Assembly: GCF_003058225.1 (NCBI RefSeq)
Contig: NZ_QBUG01000010.1
Location: forward strand, 1-64,000
DNA from: Promicromonospora sp. AC04
Lineage (GTDB): Bacteria; Actinomycetota; Actinomycetes; Actinomycetales; Cellulomonadaceae
DNA: 64,000 nt
Direction: 5' to 3'
This document shows positions 36,107 to 43,647 of the stretch, piece after piece; positions within the stretch are counted from its first letter, which is position 1; each line of letters begins with the position of its first letter. The position numbers and the translations under genes were made by a program. The notes under the pieces were generated by a model. The model had not been told where the DNA came from, searched no databases, and was given only the letters and a program-made list of their open reading frames with translations.

Positions 36107-37162
36107 TCAGAGCCAGCCGACCCTCTTGAAGATCCAGTAGAAGATCCCGCCCAGGCCGACCATCCCAGCGAGCGCGAGCGGGTACCCCAGGGTCCAGTGC
36201 AGCTCAGGCATGTGGTCGAAGTTCATGCCGTAGATGGTGCCGATCAGGGTGGGGGCGAAGAGGATGGCCGCCCAGGCGGAGATCTTCTTGGTGTGCTCGC
36301 TCTGCTGGAGGTTCGTCTCCGACATGCGGCGCATCTCCTCGTTCTGCTCCTGCGTCACGAGGGTGGAGTGCACGTTCAGGGCGTTCGTCAGCAGCGACCG
36401 GAACGTGTCAGAGGTCTCCGCGTGCTTGATGGCGTGGTCCAGCACGTTGCGCAGGTTGCGCTGCAGCTCGACGTAGCGGTGGTCCTGCGCCGGATCCGAG
36501 CCGGACCGCCCTTCGACGTCGTCGTGCAGCGTGTGCAGGATGTCGACCAGCGGGCCCGTGGCCCGCTGCAGCCCGATCGCCTCGCGCGTTGCCTCGTAGA
36601 TTCGCAGGGACACGTCGGGGTCGCGGGAGAAGAGCTGGTCCTCCACCCGGTCGATGTCGCGGCGGAGCCGCGCGACCACCGGCCGGTAGGTGTCGACCAC
36701 CCTGTCCAGCAGCGTCGCGAGGATCGCGACGGGCCCGAGGCGCAGCAGGTCCGGGTCCTCCTCCAGCCGGTCGCGCATCGCCTCCAGGTCGGGTGTGACG
36801 GACCGCCGGATCGTGACGACGAAGTCAGGGCCCACCCACGCGTGCACCTCACCGAACTCGACCCGGTCGACGTGTCCGTCGCCGTCGTCGTCGACGCTGC
36901 GCGCGGGGTGCAGCACCAGGAACAGCACGTCGTCGTAGTGCTCGATCTTGGGGCGCTGGTGCGCGTGGATGGCGTCCTCGACCGCGAGCGGGTGCAGGGA
37001 GAACTCCTCGGCGACCGCCTCGATCTCGGCGGACGTGGGCCAGGCCATGTCCACCCAGGCGGTCCCGCCGCGTTCCCTGGTGGTCTCGCAGGTCTCCTCG
37101 ATGCTGGCCGGGTTGGCCGTGCGCTTGCCGTCCACGTACACCGCGTTGTCCATGATGCTCAC
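36107..37162 (-). CDS. corA: CorA family magnesium/cobalt transporter
   Basis: A 351-residue inner-membrane channel subunit. The cytosolic N-terminal domain contains WVDMAWPTSAEIEAVAEEF and HPLAVEDAIHAHQRPKIEHYDDVLFLVLHP. The long helix leads to two C-terminal transmembrane helices with the selectivity signature YGMNFDHMPE between them and a positively charged C-terminus (KRVGWL). GTG 37162 is chosen since GGAGGG lies seven bases upstream; ATG 37153 three codons in is an alternative. Length is typical. Mg2+ is the usual substrate. Confidence 0.93.
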   Translation of the reverse strand: MSIMDNAVYVDGKRTANPASIEETCETTRERGGTAWVDMAWPTSAEIEAVAEEFSLHPLAVEDAIHAHQRPKIEHYDDVLFLVLHPARSVDDDGDGHVDRVEFGEVHAWVGPDFVVTIRRSVTPDLEAMRDRLEEDPDLLRLGPVAILATLLDRVVDTYRPVVARLRRDIDRVEDQLFSRDPDVSLRIYEATREAIGLQRATGPLVDILHTLHDDVEGRSGSDPAQDHRYVELQRNLRNVLDHAIKHAETSDTFRSLLTNALNVHSTLVTQEQNEEMRRMSETNLQQSEHTKKISAWAAILFAPTLIGTIYGMNFDHMPELHWTLGYPLALAGMVGLGGIFYWIFKRVGWL

Positions 37163-37198
37163 AGCACAACCCTCCCAGACGTCGGCGGCAACCCGCGC

Positions 37199-37266
37199 CG
37201 TCGTCCGGCAACCCGGCCGTCGTCCGGAACCGCTGTCGTCCGGAACCGCCGTCGTCCGGAACCGCC
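37199..37266. repeat. Direct repeats in the corA-pyrE intergenic region
   Basis: GTCGTCCGG(C/A)AACC begins at 37200, 37219, 37235 and 37251 (spacings 19, 16, 16). The array lies upstream of the corA start and about 50 bases before the pyrE -10. It could be an operator array or a tandem duplication without function. Confidence 0.85.
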
Positions 37267-37304
37267 TCCTGCCGCTGGCCGAACTGCCGATGCGGCGCGC
37301 GTCG

Positions 37305-37310
37305 TAACCT
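37305..37310 (+). promoter_or_regulatory. -10 hexamer of leaderless pyrE promoter
   Basis: TAACCT, six bases before GTG 37317; no ribosome binding site is present. Confidence 0.55.
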
Positions 37311-37316
37311 TGCACC

Positions 37317-37892
37317 GTGAACGCTGACTTCTCCCCGACCCCGCGCGAGCAGCTCGCCGAGCTCATCAAGGAGCTCGCCGTGGTGCACGGCAAGGTGACC
37401 CTGTCCTCCGGCAAGGAGGCCGACTACTACGTCGACCTGCGCCGCATCACGCTGCACCACCGGGCCGCCCCGCTCGTGGGGCACGTGCTCCTGGACCACC
37501 TCGAGGAGGTCGGGCTCGGCACGGCCGAGATCGACGCCGTCGGCGGGCTCACCCTCGGCGCCGACCCGATCGCGGACGCGCTGCTGCACGCCGCCGCCTC
37601 GCGCGGGCAGGACCTGGACGCGTTCGTGGTGCGCAAGGCGGCGAAGGCGCACGGCATGCAGCGGCAGATCGAGGGGCCGGACATCGCGGGCCGCAAGGTG
37701 GTCGTCGTGGAGGACACCACCACCACTGGCGGCTCGCCGATCGCGGCGATCGAGGCCGCCCGAGCCGCCGGCGCGGAGGTGCTGGGAGTGGCGACGATCG
37801 TCGACCGGGCCACCGGCGCGGGCGAGAAGATCGAGGCCCTCGGCGTGCCGTACCACTACCTGTTCGGCCTGCAGGATCTCGATCTCGCCTGA
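37317..37892 (+). CDS. pyrE: Orotate phosphoribosyltransferase
   Basis: A 191-residue cytosolic enzyme that transfers phosphoribosyl from PRPP to orotate to make OMP in pyrimidine synthesis. The substrate loop region DAFVVRKAAKAHG (with the catalytic Arg/Lys pair) and the PRPP-binding signature KVVVVEDTTTTGGSP are intact, along with YYVDLRRITLHHRAAP. Length is normal for actinobacterial PyrE. The GTG start has no ribosome binding site but sits six bases after a TAACCT -10 hexamer, so the transcript is probably leaderless. No other pyr gene is adjacent. Confidence 0.95.
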   Translation: MNADFSPTPREQLAELIKELAVVHGKVTLSSGKEADYYVDLRRITLHHRAAPLVGHVLLDHLEEVGLGTAEIDAVGGLTLGADPIADALLHAAASRGQDLDAFVVRKAAKAHGMQRQIEGPDIAGRKVVVVEDTTTTGGSPIAAIEAARAAGAEVLGVATIVDRATGAGEKIEALGVPYHYLFGLQDLDLA

Positions 37893-37961
37893 ATCCGCCC
37901 ATACCGGCGTCTGGGAGTCTCAATATCGCTCTCACGTGCAGACTTTTCCCTAGCACTACGG

Positions 37962-37967
37962 TATCTT
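37962..37967 (+). promoter_or_regulatory. -10 hexamer of leaderless promoter
   Basis: TATCTT, seven bases before ATG 37975, inside an unusually AT-rich stretch (37915-37975). Confidence 0.5.
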
Positions 37968-37974
37968 TAATGTC

Positions 37975-38700
37975 ATGGGCACATTTGTCGCTTTAGTCCT
38001 GCTTGTCGTCGGCGTCGTGGTATTTACCGTTGCCGCGGCGCGGGTGATGAAGCGCGGGCGCTCGCAGGACGTCGCCCAGTGGGCTGAGGCGAACGGCTGG
38101 GAGTACATCGGCCTGGACCCGGCGCTCGCCCAGCGCTGGAGCGGCAGACCGTTCGGCATCGGCCTGGACCGCGAGGCCCGCGACGTGTTGCGCGGGCGCG
38201 TCGACGGCTACGAGGTCGTCTCGTTCACCTACACGTGGCGCGCGGGCTCGCCCGGCGCCGACACTCGCCGTCCCGGTCTGCGTCGCACGGCGCACGTCGT
38301 CGCGCTCGATGCGCTGCCGGGCGAGCCCGTCGTCGACCTGTCCCCCGAGGGGCTTCGCGAGAAGTGGCAGAAGCTCTTCGGCGCCCAGGACGTCCAGATC
38401 GACAACCCGGCGTTCGACGGGCAGTGGCTGGTGCGTACCTCCGACGAGGTGTTCGCGCGCCGCGCCCTCGACGCGCGCCTCGCGAACATCGTGATGCTGC
38501 CCGACTTCCACGGCTCCCGGCTGCGGATCGAGGGCCCGTCGGTGCTGCTGTGGCGCCCGGGCCGCACTGACGTGACGACCCTGACCGAGCGGGCCAAGCG
38601 GGTCGCGGACGTCGCGCGGATCGTGCTGCCGCTCGAGAAGGGCCCGCGGTTCGAGACCGGCGGCAAGATCGACGGCTTCGGGATCCCGGGCCTGACCTGA
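37975..38700 (+). CDS. Membrane-anchored protein of unknown function
   Basis: A 241-residue protein that I do not recognise. One N-terminal transmembrane helix (residues 4-22, VALVLLVVGVVVFTVAAA) is followed by a soluble domain of about 210 residues with WAEANGWEYIGLDPALAQRW near its start, LRGRVDGYEVVSFTYTW, and VRTSDEVFARRALD. The order resembles actinobacterial proteins of about this size in which a short anchor precedes a domain beginning with a WA..NGW segment; no catalytic motif is evident. The ATG lacks a ribosome binding site and follows a -10 hexamer by seven bases. The gene is monocistronic between pyrE and the HAD phosphatase. Confidence 0.7.
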   Translation: MGTFVALVLLVVGVVVFTVAAARVMKRGRSQDVAQWAEANGWEYIGLDPALAQRWSGRPFGIGLDREARDVLRGRVDGYEVVSFTYTWRAGSPGADTRRPGLRRTAHVVALDALPGEPVVDLSPEGLREKWQKLFGAQDVQIDNPAFDGQWLVRTSDEVFARRALDARLANIVMLPDFHGSRLRIEGPSVLLWRPGRTDVTTLTERAKRVADVARIVLPLEKGPRFETGGKIDGFGIPGLT

Positions 38701-38808
38701 CGCTGCCCGGCCGGAGCGCGGCGGTCCGCTGCGACCAAGCCGTTGGGCCAGCCTGATCGCTCGATGCAGGCGGACTTCTCGGACCGCGTAGGGCACTTCC
38801 GCGGCCTA

Positions 38809-38814
38809 TAGGCT
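38809..38814 (+). promoter_or_regulatory. -10 hexamer of leaderless HAD-gene promoter
   Basis: TAGGCT, seven bases before ATG 38822. Confidence 0.45.
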
Positions 38815-38821
38815 GACGCCC

Positions 38822-39598
38822 ATGATCGAGCGGACCACCGAAGCCTGGCTCACGGACATGGACGGCGTGCTGGTGCACGAGGGCACCGCCCTCCCCGGCG
38901 GCCCCGAGTTCATCAAGGCGCTGCGGGAGAAGGACCTGCCGTTCCTCGTCCTGACGAACAACTCGATCTTCACGCCACGCGACCTGCGCGCCCGCCTGGT
39001 GTACAGCGGGATCGACGTACCTGAGCAGAACATCTGGACGTCGGCCCTGGCCACTGCCCAGTTCGTCTCGGACCAGATCCCGAACGGCAGCGCGTACGCG
39101 ATCGGCGAGGCGGGCCTGACGACGGCGCTGCACCAGGCGGGCTACACGCTCACCGAGTCCGACCCGGACTACGTGGTGCTGGGCGAGACCCGCACCTACT
39201 CGTTCGAGGCCATCACCAAGGCCATCCGGCTCATCGTGGACGGCGCCCGGTTCATCTGCACCAACCCGGACGTGACGGGCCCGTCGCAGGAGGGGCTGCT
39301 GCCCGCAGCCGGGTCCGTGGCCGCGATGATCACGGCGGCGACCGGCCGGCAGCCCTACTACGTGGGCAAGCCCAACCCGGTGCTGTTCCGGTCGGCGCTC
39401 AACCTGATCGGCGCGCACTCGGAGTCCACGACTATGGTGGGCGACCGCATGGACACCGACATCCTGGGCGGCATGGAGGCCGGCCTGGAGACGTTCCTGG
39501 TGCTCACGGGGTCGACGTCGGCCGAGGAGGTGGAGAAGTACCCCTTCCGCCCCAGCCAGGTCGTGAGCTCGATAGCGGACATCGTCGACCTGGTCTGA
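38822..39598 (+). CDS. HAD-IIA (NagD-like) phosphatase
   Basis: A 258-residue cytosolic phosphatase of the haloacid dehalogenase superfamily, subclass IIA. Motif I is LTDMDGVLVHEG with the nucleophile Asp12 and the acid/base Asp14, motif II is VLTNNSIFTPRDLRARL, motif III is YYVGKPNPVLF and motif IV is TTMVGDRMDTDILGGMEAGL. These are the features of NagD-like sugar-phosphate or nucleotide phosphatases; the physiological substrate is not predictable. ATG 38822 lacks a ribosome binding site and follows a -10 hexamer. Confidence 0.92.
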   Translation: MIERTTEAWLTDMDGVLVHEGTALPGGPEFIKALREKDLPFLVLTNNSIFTPRDLRARLVYSGIDVPEQNIWTSALATAQFVSDQIPNGSAYAIGEAGLTTALHQAGYTLTESDPDYVVLGETRTYSFEAITKAIRLIVDGARFICTNPDVTGPSQEGLLPAAGSVAAMITAATGRQPYYVGKPNPVLFRSALNLIGAHSESTTMVGDRMDTDILGGMEAGLETFLVLTGSTSAEEVEKYPFRPSQVVSSIADIVDLV

Positions 39599-39635
39599 CG
39601 CAGGCGGGTCACACCCCGCGAACCCAGGAGGAACC

Positions 39636-39715
39636 ATGCCCGTCCAGGTCGCCGTCTGCGGGCCCCGCCACTGCACCGAGCAGGACGCCACCAACGCGTA
39701 CGACGTCGACCGTCG
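39636..39715 (+). pseudogene. 5' fossil of a TIGR00725/LOG-like nucleotide-binding protein gene
   Basis: AGGAGG (39627-39632) and ATG 39636 begin MPVQVAVCGPRHCTEQDATNAY, matching the N-terminal Rossmann strand and first helix of TIGR00725-type (LOG-family relative) proteins. After about 26 residues the frame runs into the 3' end of the convergent dedA gene and has no further homology: the rest of the gene is missing. The intact start signals argue for a recent deletion rather than a chance match. An 91-residue frame does continue antisense to dedA but is not likely to be functional. Confidence 0.6.
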
Positions 39716-40480
39716 TCAGCGGCCTGACGGGCCGACCGGGGTCTCCTCGTCGGTGGGCTCGGCCTCGTTCTGTGCCGAGCTCTTCGCCGCCTTCTCGGCG
39801 CGCCTCGCCCGCCAGATCTCGACGATCATCGGGATCACGGAGACGAGCACGATGAGGATGAGCAGCGCCTCGATGTTCTCCTTGACGAACGTGAAGTTGC
39901 CGAGCACGTAGCCCAGCAGCGTCACGCCGACGGCCCACAGCAGCGCGCCGATCGCGTTGTAGGTGGCGAAGTGCCGGTACGCCATCTTGCCGACGCCGGC
40001 CGCGACCGGGGCGTAGGTGCGCACGATCGGCACGAACCGCGCGACGATGATGGTGCGGCCGCCGTACTTGTCGAAGTAGGCGTTGGTCTGGTCGATGTAG
40101 GACCGCTTGAAGAGCTTCGAGTCCGGCTTGTCGAAGATCTTGGGGCCGGCCTTGCGGCCGATGAGGTAACCCGTCTGGTCACCGAGGAACGCGGCGGCGA
40201 ACAGCATCAGGCACAGCACCACGATGTTGATCTGCAGCGTGCCCTGGGCCACGAGCGCACCCGCCGTGAACAGCAGCGAGTCGCCGGGCAGGATCGGGAA
40301 CAGCAGGCCCGTCTCGACGAAGATGACGAGCGCGATTCCCACCAGCGCCGCATCGCCGAACCGCTCGATGAGGTAGTTCGGGTCCATCCAGTCGATGCCC
40401 AGCAGCTGCGGCATCGGGGCGGCGTGTACGGGGGCGGCGGCCAGCCCGGACAAGACCTCCGGGAGTGCGGTCGTCAACAT
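39716..40480 (-). CDS. DedA family membrane protein
   Basis: A 254-residue polytopic protein of the DedA/VTT family (lipid-scramblase-like proteins; undecaprenyl-phosphate or phospholipid translocation in some members). Diagnostic segments are VFVETGLLFPILPGDSLLF-type near residue 55 (here IFVETGLLFPILPGDSLLF), FLGDQTGYLIGRKAGPKIF, and FVPIVRTYAPVAAGVGKM with the conserved Arg-Thr-x3-Pro-x2-Ala-Gly. A charged C-terminal tail ends EETPVGPSGR. The -10-like TAGGCT (40487-40492, minus strand) lies six bases before ATG 40480. Confidence 0.93.
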   Translation of the reverse strand: MLTTALPEVLSGLAAAPVHAAPMPQLLGIDWMDPNYLIERFGDAALVGIALVIFVETGLLFPILPGDSLLFTAGALVAQGTLQINIVVLCLMLFAAAFLGDQTGYLIGRKAGPKIFDKPDSKLFKRSYIDQTNAYFDKYGGRTIIVARFVPIVRTYAPVAAGVGKMAYRHFATYNAIGALLWAVGVTLLGYVLGNFTFVKENIEALLILIVLVSVIPMIVEIWRARRAEKAAKSSAQNEAEPTDEETPVGPSGR

Positions 40481-40486
40481 GGCGCG

Positions 40487-40492
40487 AGCCTA
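40487..40492 (-). promoter_or_regulatory. -10 hexamer of leaderless dedA promoter
   Basis: TAGGCT on the minus strand, six bases before ATG 40480. Confidence 0.5.
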
Positions 40493-40579
40493 CCGGGGGC
40501 ACAATGACGGGCATGACCAGCGCGTCCGCTTCCCCGGGAACCGTCACAGCACTCGCACACGGGTCCGACAGGGTGCACC

Positions 40580-41269
40580 TTGTCTGAACATCCGGCCGCG
40601 CCCGAGTCCCCGCTCGAGTCCCCGCTCGAGACCGCGCCCGAGTCCGCGCCCGAGACCGAGGTCGGCGTCGGCCCCTGGCCGGGCCCCCTGCCCGACGACC
40701 CCCGCTACGACCCCGAGCTCCTGGCCGACGGCGATCGCCGGAACGTGGCTGACCAGTACCGATACTGGTCCGTGGAGGCGATAGTCGCCGACCTGGACAC
40801 GCGGCGGCACCCGTTCCACGTGGCGATCGAGAACTGGGCGCACGACCTCAACATCGGTTCGGTGGTCCGCACCGCCAACGCGTTCAACGCGGCGGGCGTA
40901 CACATCGTGGGCCGACGCCGGTGGAACCGCCGCGGCGCGATGGTCACCGACCGGTACCTGCACGTGACGCACCACGCGGACGCCGACGCGCTGGCCGAGT
41001 GGGCGGCGTCGGCCGGGTCGGGGGCCGACGAACGCCTGCCGATCGTCGGCATCGACAACGTGCCCGGCTCCGTGCCGATCGAGGGCCACCCGCTCCCGCG
41101 CGAGTGCGTGCTGCTGTTCGGCCAGGAGTCGACCGGCCTGACGGCGGAGGCCCAGGCGGCGTGCGACGTCGTCCTGCACATCACGCAGTACGGCTCGACC
41201 CGTTCGATCAATGCGGGTGCCGCGGCCGCCATCGCGATGCACGCCTGGGTGACGCAGCACGTGCCGTAG
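40580..41269 (+). CDS. TrmH/SpoU family RNA 2'-O-methyltransferase
   Basis: A 229-residue SPOUT-fold enzyme acting on tRNA or rRNA with SAM. The three SpoU motifs are in order: NIGSVVRTANAFNAAGVHIVG, LLFGQESTGLTAEAQAACD and YGSTRSINAGAAAAIAMHAW. The first 40 residues are acidic low complexity (ESPLESPLETAPESAPETE, made from short direct repeats). The start is uncertain: TTG 40580 has no strong ribosome binding site, although no better in-frame start precedes the conserved region. The target nucleotide cannot be told from sequence. Confidence 0.88.
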   Translation: MSEHPAAPESPLESPLETAPESAPETEVGVGPWPGPLPDDPRYDPELLADGDRRNVADQYRYWSVEAIVADLDTRRHPFHVAIENWAHDLNIGSVVRTANAFNAAGVHIVGRRRWNRRGAMVTDRYLHVTHHADADALAEWAASAGSGADERLPIVGIDNVPGSVPIEGHPLPRECVLLFGQESTGLTAEAQAACDVVLHITQYGSTRSINAGAAAAIAMHAWVTQHVP

Positions 41270-41376
41270 GCCGTCGAACAGGACGGGAGCGAAAGTCGTG
41301 GCGGTCGCGACTCCACATCTGGCCGGCGGGCGGCGTCTTAAGAGGGCAAGCACGTTCCGCTCACCTGGAGGTCCCC

Positions 41377-41931
41377 GTGACCAGCTCCGCCCGCACCCTC
41401 CGCTCCAAGACCATCCGCCTCACCGCGATCGGCGTCGCGGCCACGACCCTGTGCGTCGGCGGCGCCGGCCTGGCCGCCGCGGCCAACCCGAGCTCGAGCT
41501 TCGGCCAGGCGGTCGGCACCGCGGCACACGCCGCCGGCGTCGACTGGTCCGACATGCCCGAGGGCTACACCCAGGCGCAGTACGAGGCGTTCTGGGGCGC
41601 CGGGTACAGCCCCGAGGACCAGGCGGAGCTGGAGGAGCTCTGGTCGCTCGAGCCCACCGAGGCCAAGTCCCGCGCCGGCCAGATGATCCTCGACGGCGAG
41701 CAGCTCCCGTTCGCGCCCGGCACCCACACCACGCCGGAGCTGCCGGCGGACGAGCAGGCGGCGATCGCCGCCTTCTTCGACGCCGGGTACACGGCCGACG
41801 ACGTCGAGGCCCTGAACGACCTGTGGGACACCGAGCACGTCGAGACCAAGGCGCGTGCCGGCCAGATGATCCTCGACGGCGAGGAGCTGCCCATCGGCCC
41901 CGCCGGCGCAGCCACCTCGGCCGCCAGCTGA
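41377..41931 (+). CDS. Exported protein with two ~48-residue AGYT/LW/RAGQMILDGE repeats
   Basis: A 184-residue protein I do not recognise as a named family. A hydrophobic N-terminal segment (residues 14-37, TAIGVAATTLCVGGAGLAAAA) looks like a signal peptide or anchor. Two repeats follow: 64-112 (YTQAQYEAFWGAGYSPEDQ...LW...AKSRAGQMILDGEQLP) and 126-172 (QAAIAAFFDAGYTADD...LW...TKARAGQMILDGEELP). The region 41-170 is clearly paralogous to the outer domain of the protein at 43644 (shared AGVDWSxMPxGYTxxQY). GTG 41377 follows GGAGG. It begins a four-gene run with amidoligase, sigma factor and one-TM protein; the next gene may start four bases after its stop. Confidence 0.75.
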   Translation: MTSSARTLRSKTIRLTAIGVAATTLCVGGAGLAAAANPSSSFGQAVGTAAHAAGVDWSDMPEGYTQAQYEAFWGAGYSPEDQAELEELWSLEPTEAKSRAGQMILDGEQLPFAPGTHTTPELPADEQAAIAAFFDAGYTADDVEALNDLWDTEHVETKARAGQMILDGEELPIGPAGAATSAAS

Positions 41932-41935
41932 TCCT

Positions 41936-43042
41936 GTGCGCCTGGCACCGCTGACGACTCGCCAGGAGGCGACCATCAACACCCTCACGCTGCGCATCGG
42001 CTTCGAGATCGAGCTGCTCGCGCCAGCCGGCTCCGACCGGCAGGTGCTGGCGGACGCTCTTGCCGCCCGCCGCGCCGGCCGGGTGCTCCGGTCGTTCCAC
42101 ACCGACAGCGAGCCGTCAGCGGTGCCAGGCGTCGGGGTGTTCCGGCACCTGTCCCCCGCGTTCGACGTGGTCGACGGCGCCGGTGCCCCGGTGGTGCGGC
42201 TCGTGGACGACATCACCATCGTGTCCGACCTGGCCGGCACGACCACCCGGCCCGGGCACCGGGGGTGGTACCGGGTGCTGTGCGACGAGCCTCGCCTGCT
42301 ACGTCTGATCGAGGGGCACATCAACCCGGGCGCGGCCCTGCCCGACGTCCTGGCCCCCGTGGCCGAGCTGTTCGGCACCCGGGTCGAGCTGAGGGGCGGC
42401 GCGGCGCGGGTGAACGACGCCGCGGGTGCCACTGTCGCCGTCGTCATGCCGCTGCCCGCCGGGCGCGAGCGGCCCTGCGAGGTGATCACCCCGCCGATCG
42501 CCGCGGACCACTGCCGGGTGCTCGACGAGCTGCTCACCCCCGCGCGGGACCTCGGGTTCACCGTGCCCGCCGAGGCCGCGGTCCACCTGCACCTGGACGG
42601 CGCGCCCTTCCGGCGGTCTGCGGCGTTCGCCAACCTGGTCCGGCTGTTCGGACACTGGCGGGAACCGCTGTGGGAGGCGCTGGGCACGAACGACGCGTGC
42701 CGGCGCCTGGCGCCGCTGCCCGCCGAGCTGCTCCAGCTCGTGGAACGAGATGACCTGTCGTGGCCCGAGCTGGGCGAGGCCGCACGCGGGATCGGCCTGA
42801 CGAAGTACGCCGACGTGAACCTCACCCAGCTCGTCGCTCCGCGTCCGGCCCGCGACACCGTCGAGGTGCGGATCCTGCCCGGCGCGCTGGACGCCTCGGA
42901 CGTCGTCCGCGGGGCCGCGCTCGTCGAGCGCCTCGTGCGGCGCTGCCTCGACGACACCCCGATACCGCGGCCCGACGGCGGCGCGGCGCACGACCCAGCA
43001 GGGGCACTCCTGGCCCTGGCGACGGCAGGTGCCGGCCGATGA
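41936..43042 (+). CDS. Amidoligase-family enzyme
   Basis: A protein of 355-368 residues with the signatures of the amidoligase (COOH-NH2 ligase-like, glutamine-synthetase fold) family: GFEIELLAP near the N-terminus, the paired histidines of AAVHLHLDGAPF, LTKYADVNLTQL and VEVRILPGALDASDV near the C-terminus. Members are predicted to form amide bonds on peptides or proteins with ATP. The start is unusual: GTG 41936 has no ribosome binding site, while a perfect AGGAGG (41964-41969) stands five bases before an in-frame ATC at 41975. Coupling to the preceding stop could explain GTG; an ATC start is the alternative. Its stop overlaps the sigma-factor ATG. Confidence 0.78.
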   Translation: MRLAPLTTRQEATINTLTLRIGFEIELLAPAGSDRQVLADALAARRAGRVLRSFHTDSEPSAVPGVGVFRHLSPAFDVVDGAGAPVVRLVDDITIVSDLAGTTTRPGHRGWYRVLCDEPRLLRLIEGHINPGAALPDVLAPVAELFGTRVELRGGAARVNDAAGATVAVVMPLPAGRERPCEVITPPIAADHCRVLDELLTPARDLGFTVPAEAAVHLHLDGAPFRRSAAFANLVRLFGHWREPLWEALGTNDACRRLAPLPAELLQLVERDDLSWPELGEAARGIGLTKYADVNLTQLVAPRPARDTVEVRILPGALDASDVVRGAALVERLVRRCLDDTPIPRPDGGAAHDPAGALLALATAGAGR

Positions 43043-43647
43043 CGACCTGGCTGAAGGCCACCGGCCCGGACAGCACGCCCACGCGGTGGGTGGTGGAGGC
43101 ACCGGCGCCCGCTCCTGACGCCCCTGACGCCGACGACGTCGACCCGGCCCGAACGCTCGACGACCTGGTGCGCACGCACCTGCCCGGGCTGATCCGGTAC
43201 GCGACCGTGCTCGTCGGGGACCAGCACACCGCCGCCGACCTGGTTCAGGAGGTGCTGCTGCGTGCTCACCAGCGGTGGCACCGGATCACTCTGACCGAGC
43301 GTCCCGACCTGTACCTGCGGCGCATGGTCACCAACGAGCACCTGTCGTGGCGCCGCCGCTGGCACGTGCGCATGGTCCGGCCCACCGCCGACGACGCACT
43401 CGTCGGCCACGCAGGCACCGCGGGCGACCACGCGGAGGACCTCGCCCAGGAGGACGCCATGTGGCATCGCCTCGCACAGCTTCCGGCCCGCCAGCGTACG
43501 GTGCTCGTCCTGCGGTACTACGAGGGGCTGGCCGACGCCGAGATCGCGACCGTGCTCGGCACCTCGCCGGCCACCGTCCGCTCCCACGCCTCGCGCGCCC
43601 TGACCACCCTCCGGGACACCGACACGACCTTCACGGAGACGCCATGA
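43039..43647 (+). CDS. ECF-like (SigE family) RNA polymerase sigma factor
   Basis: A 202-residue sigma-70-family factor with region 2 (about 45-110: VRTHLPGLIRYATVLVGDQHTAADLVQEVLLRAHQRW) and region 4 (about 145-192: LPARQRTVLVLRYYEGLADAEIATVLGTSPATVRSHASRAL). It lacks region 3, as ECF-type factors do, and is closest to the actinobacterial SigE-family group. The stop shares ATGA with the following one-TM protein, the usual arrangement for a sigma/anti-sigma pair. The -35/-10 it reads is unknown, and I see no promoter repeat that would prove autoregulation. Confidence 0.92.
   Translation: MTTWLKATGPDSTPTRWVVEAPAPAPDAPDADDVDPARTLDDLVRTHLPGLIRYATVLVGDQHTAADLVQEVLLRAHQRWHRITLTERPDLYLRRMVTNEHLSWRRRWHVRMVRPTADDALVGHAGTAGDHAEDLAQEDAMWHRLAQLPARQRTVLVLRYYEGLADAEIATVLGTSPATVRSHASRALTTLRDTDTTFTETP

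Noticed and set aside
39636-39911. A functional 91-residue gene running through the 3' part of dedA
   Set aside because: Homology stops after about 26 residues, and the remainder is antisense to a conserved gene.
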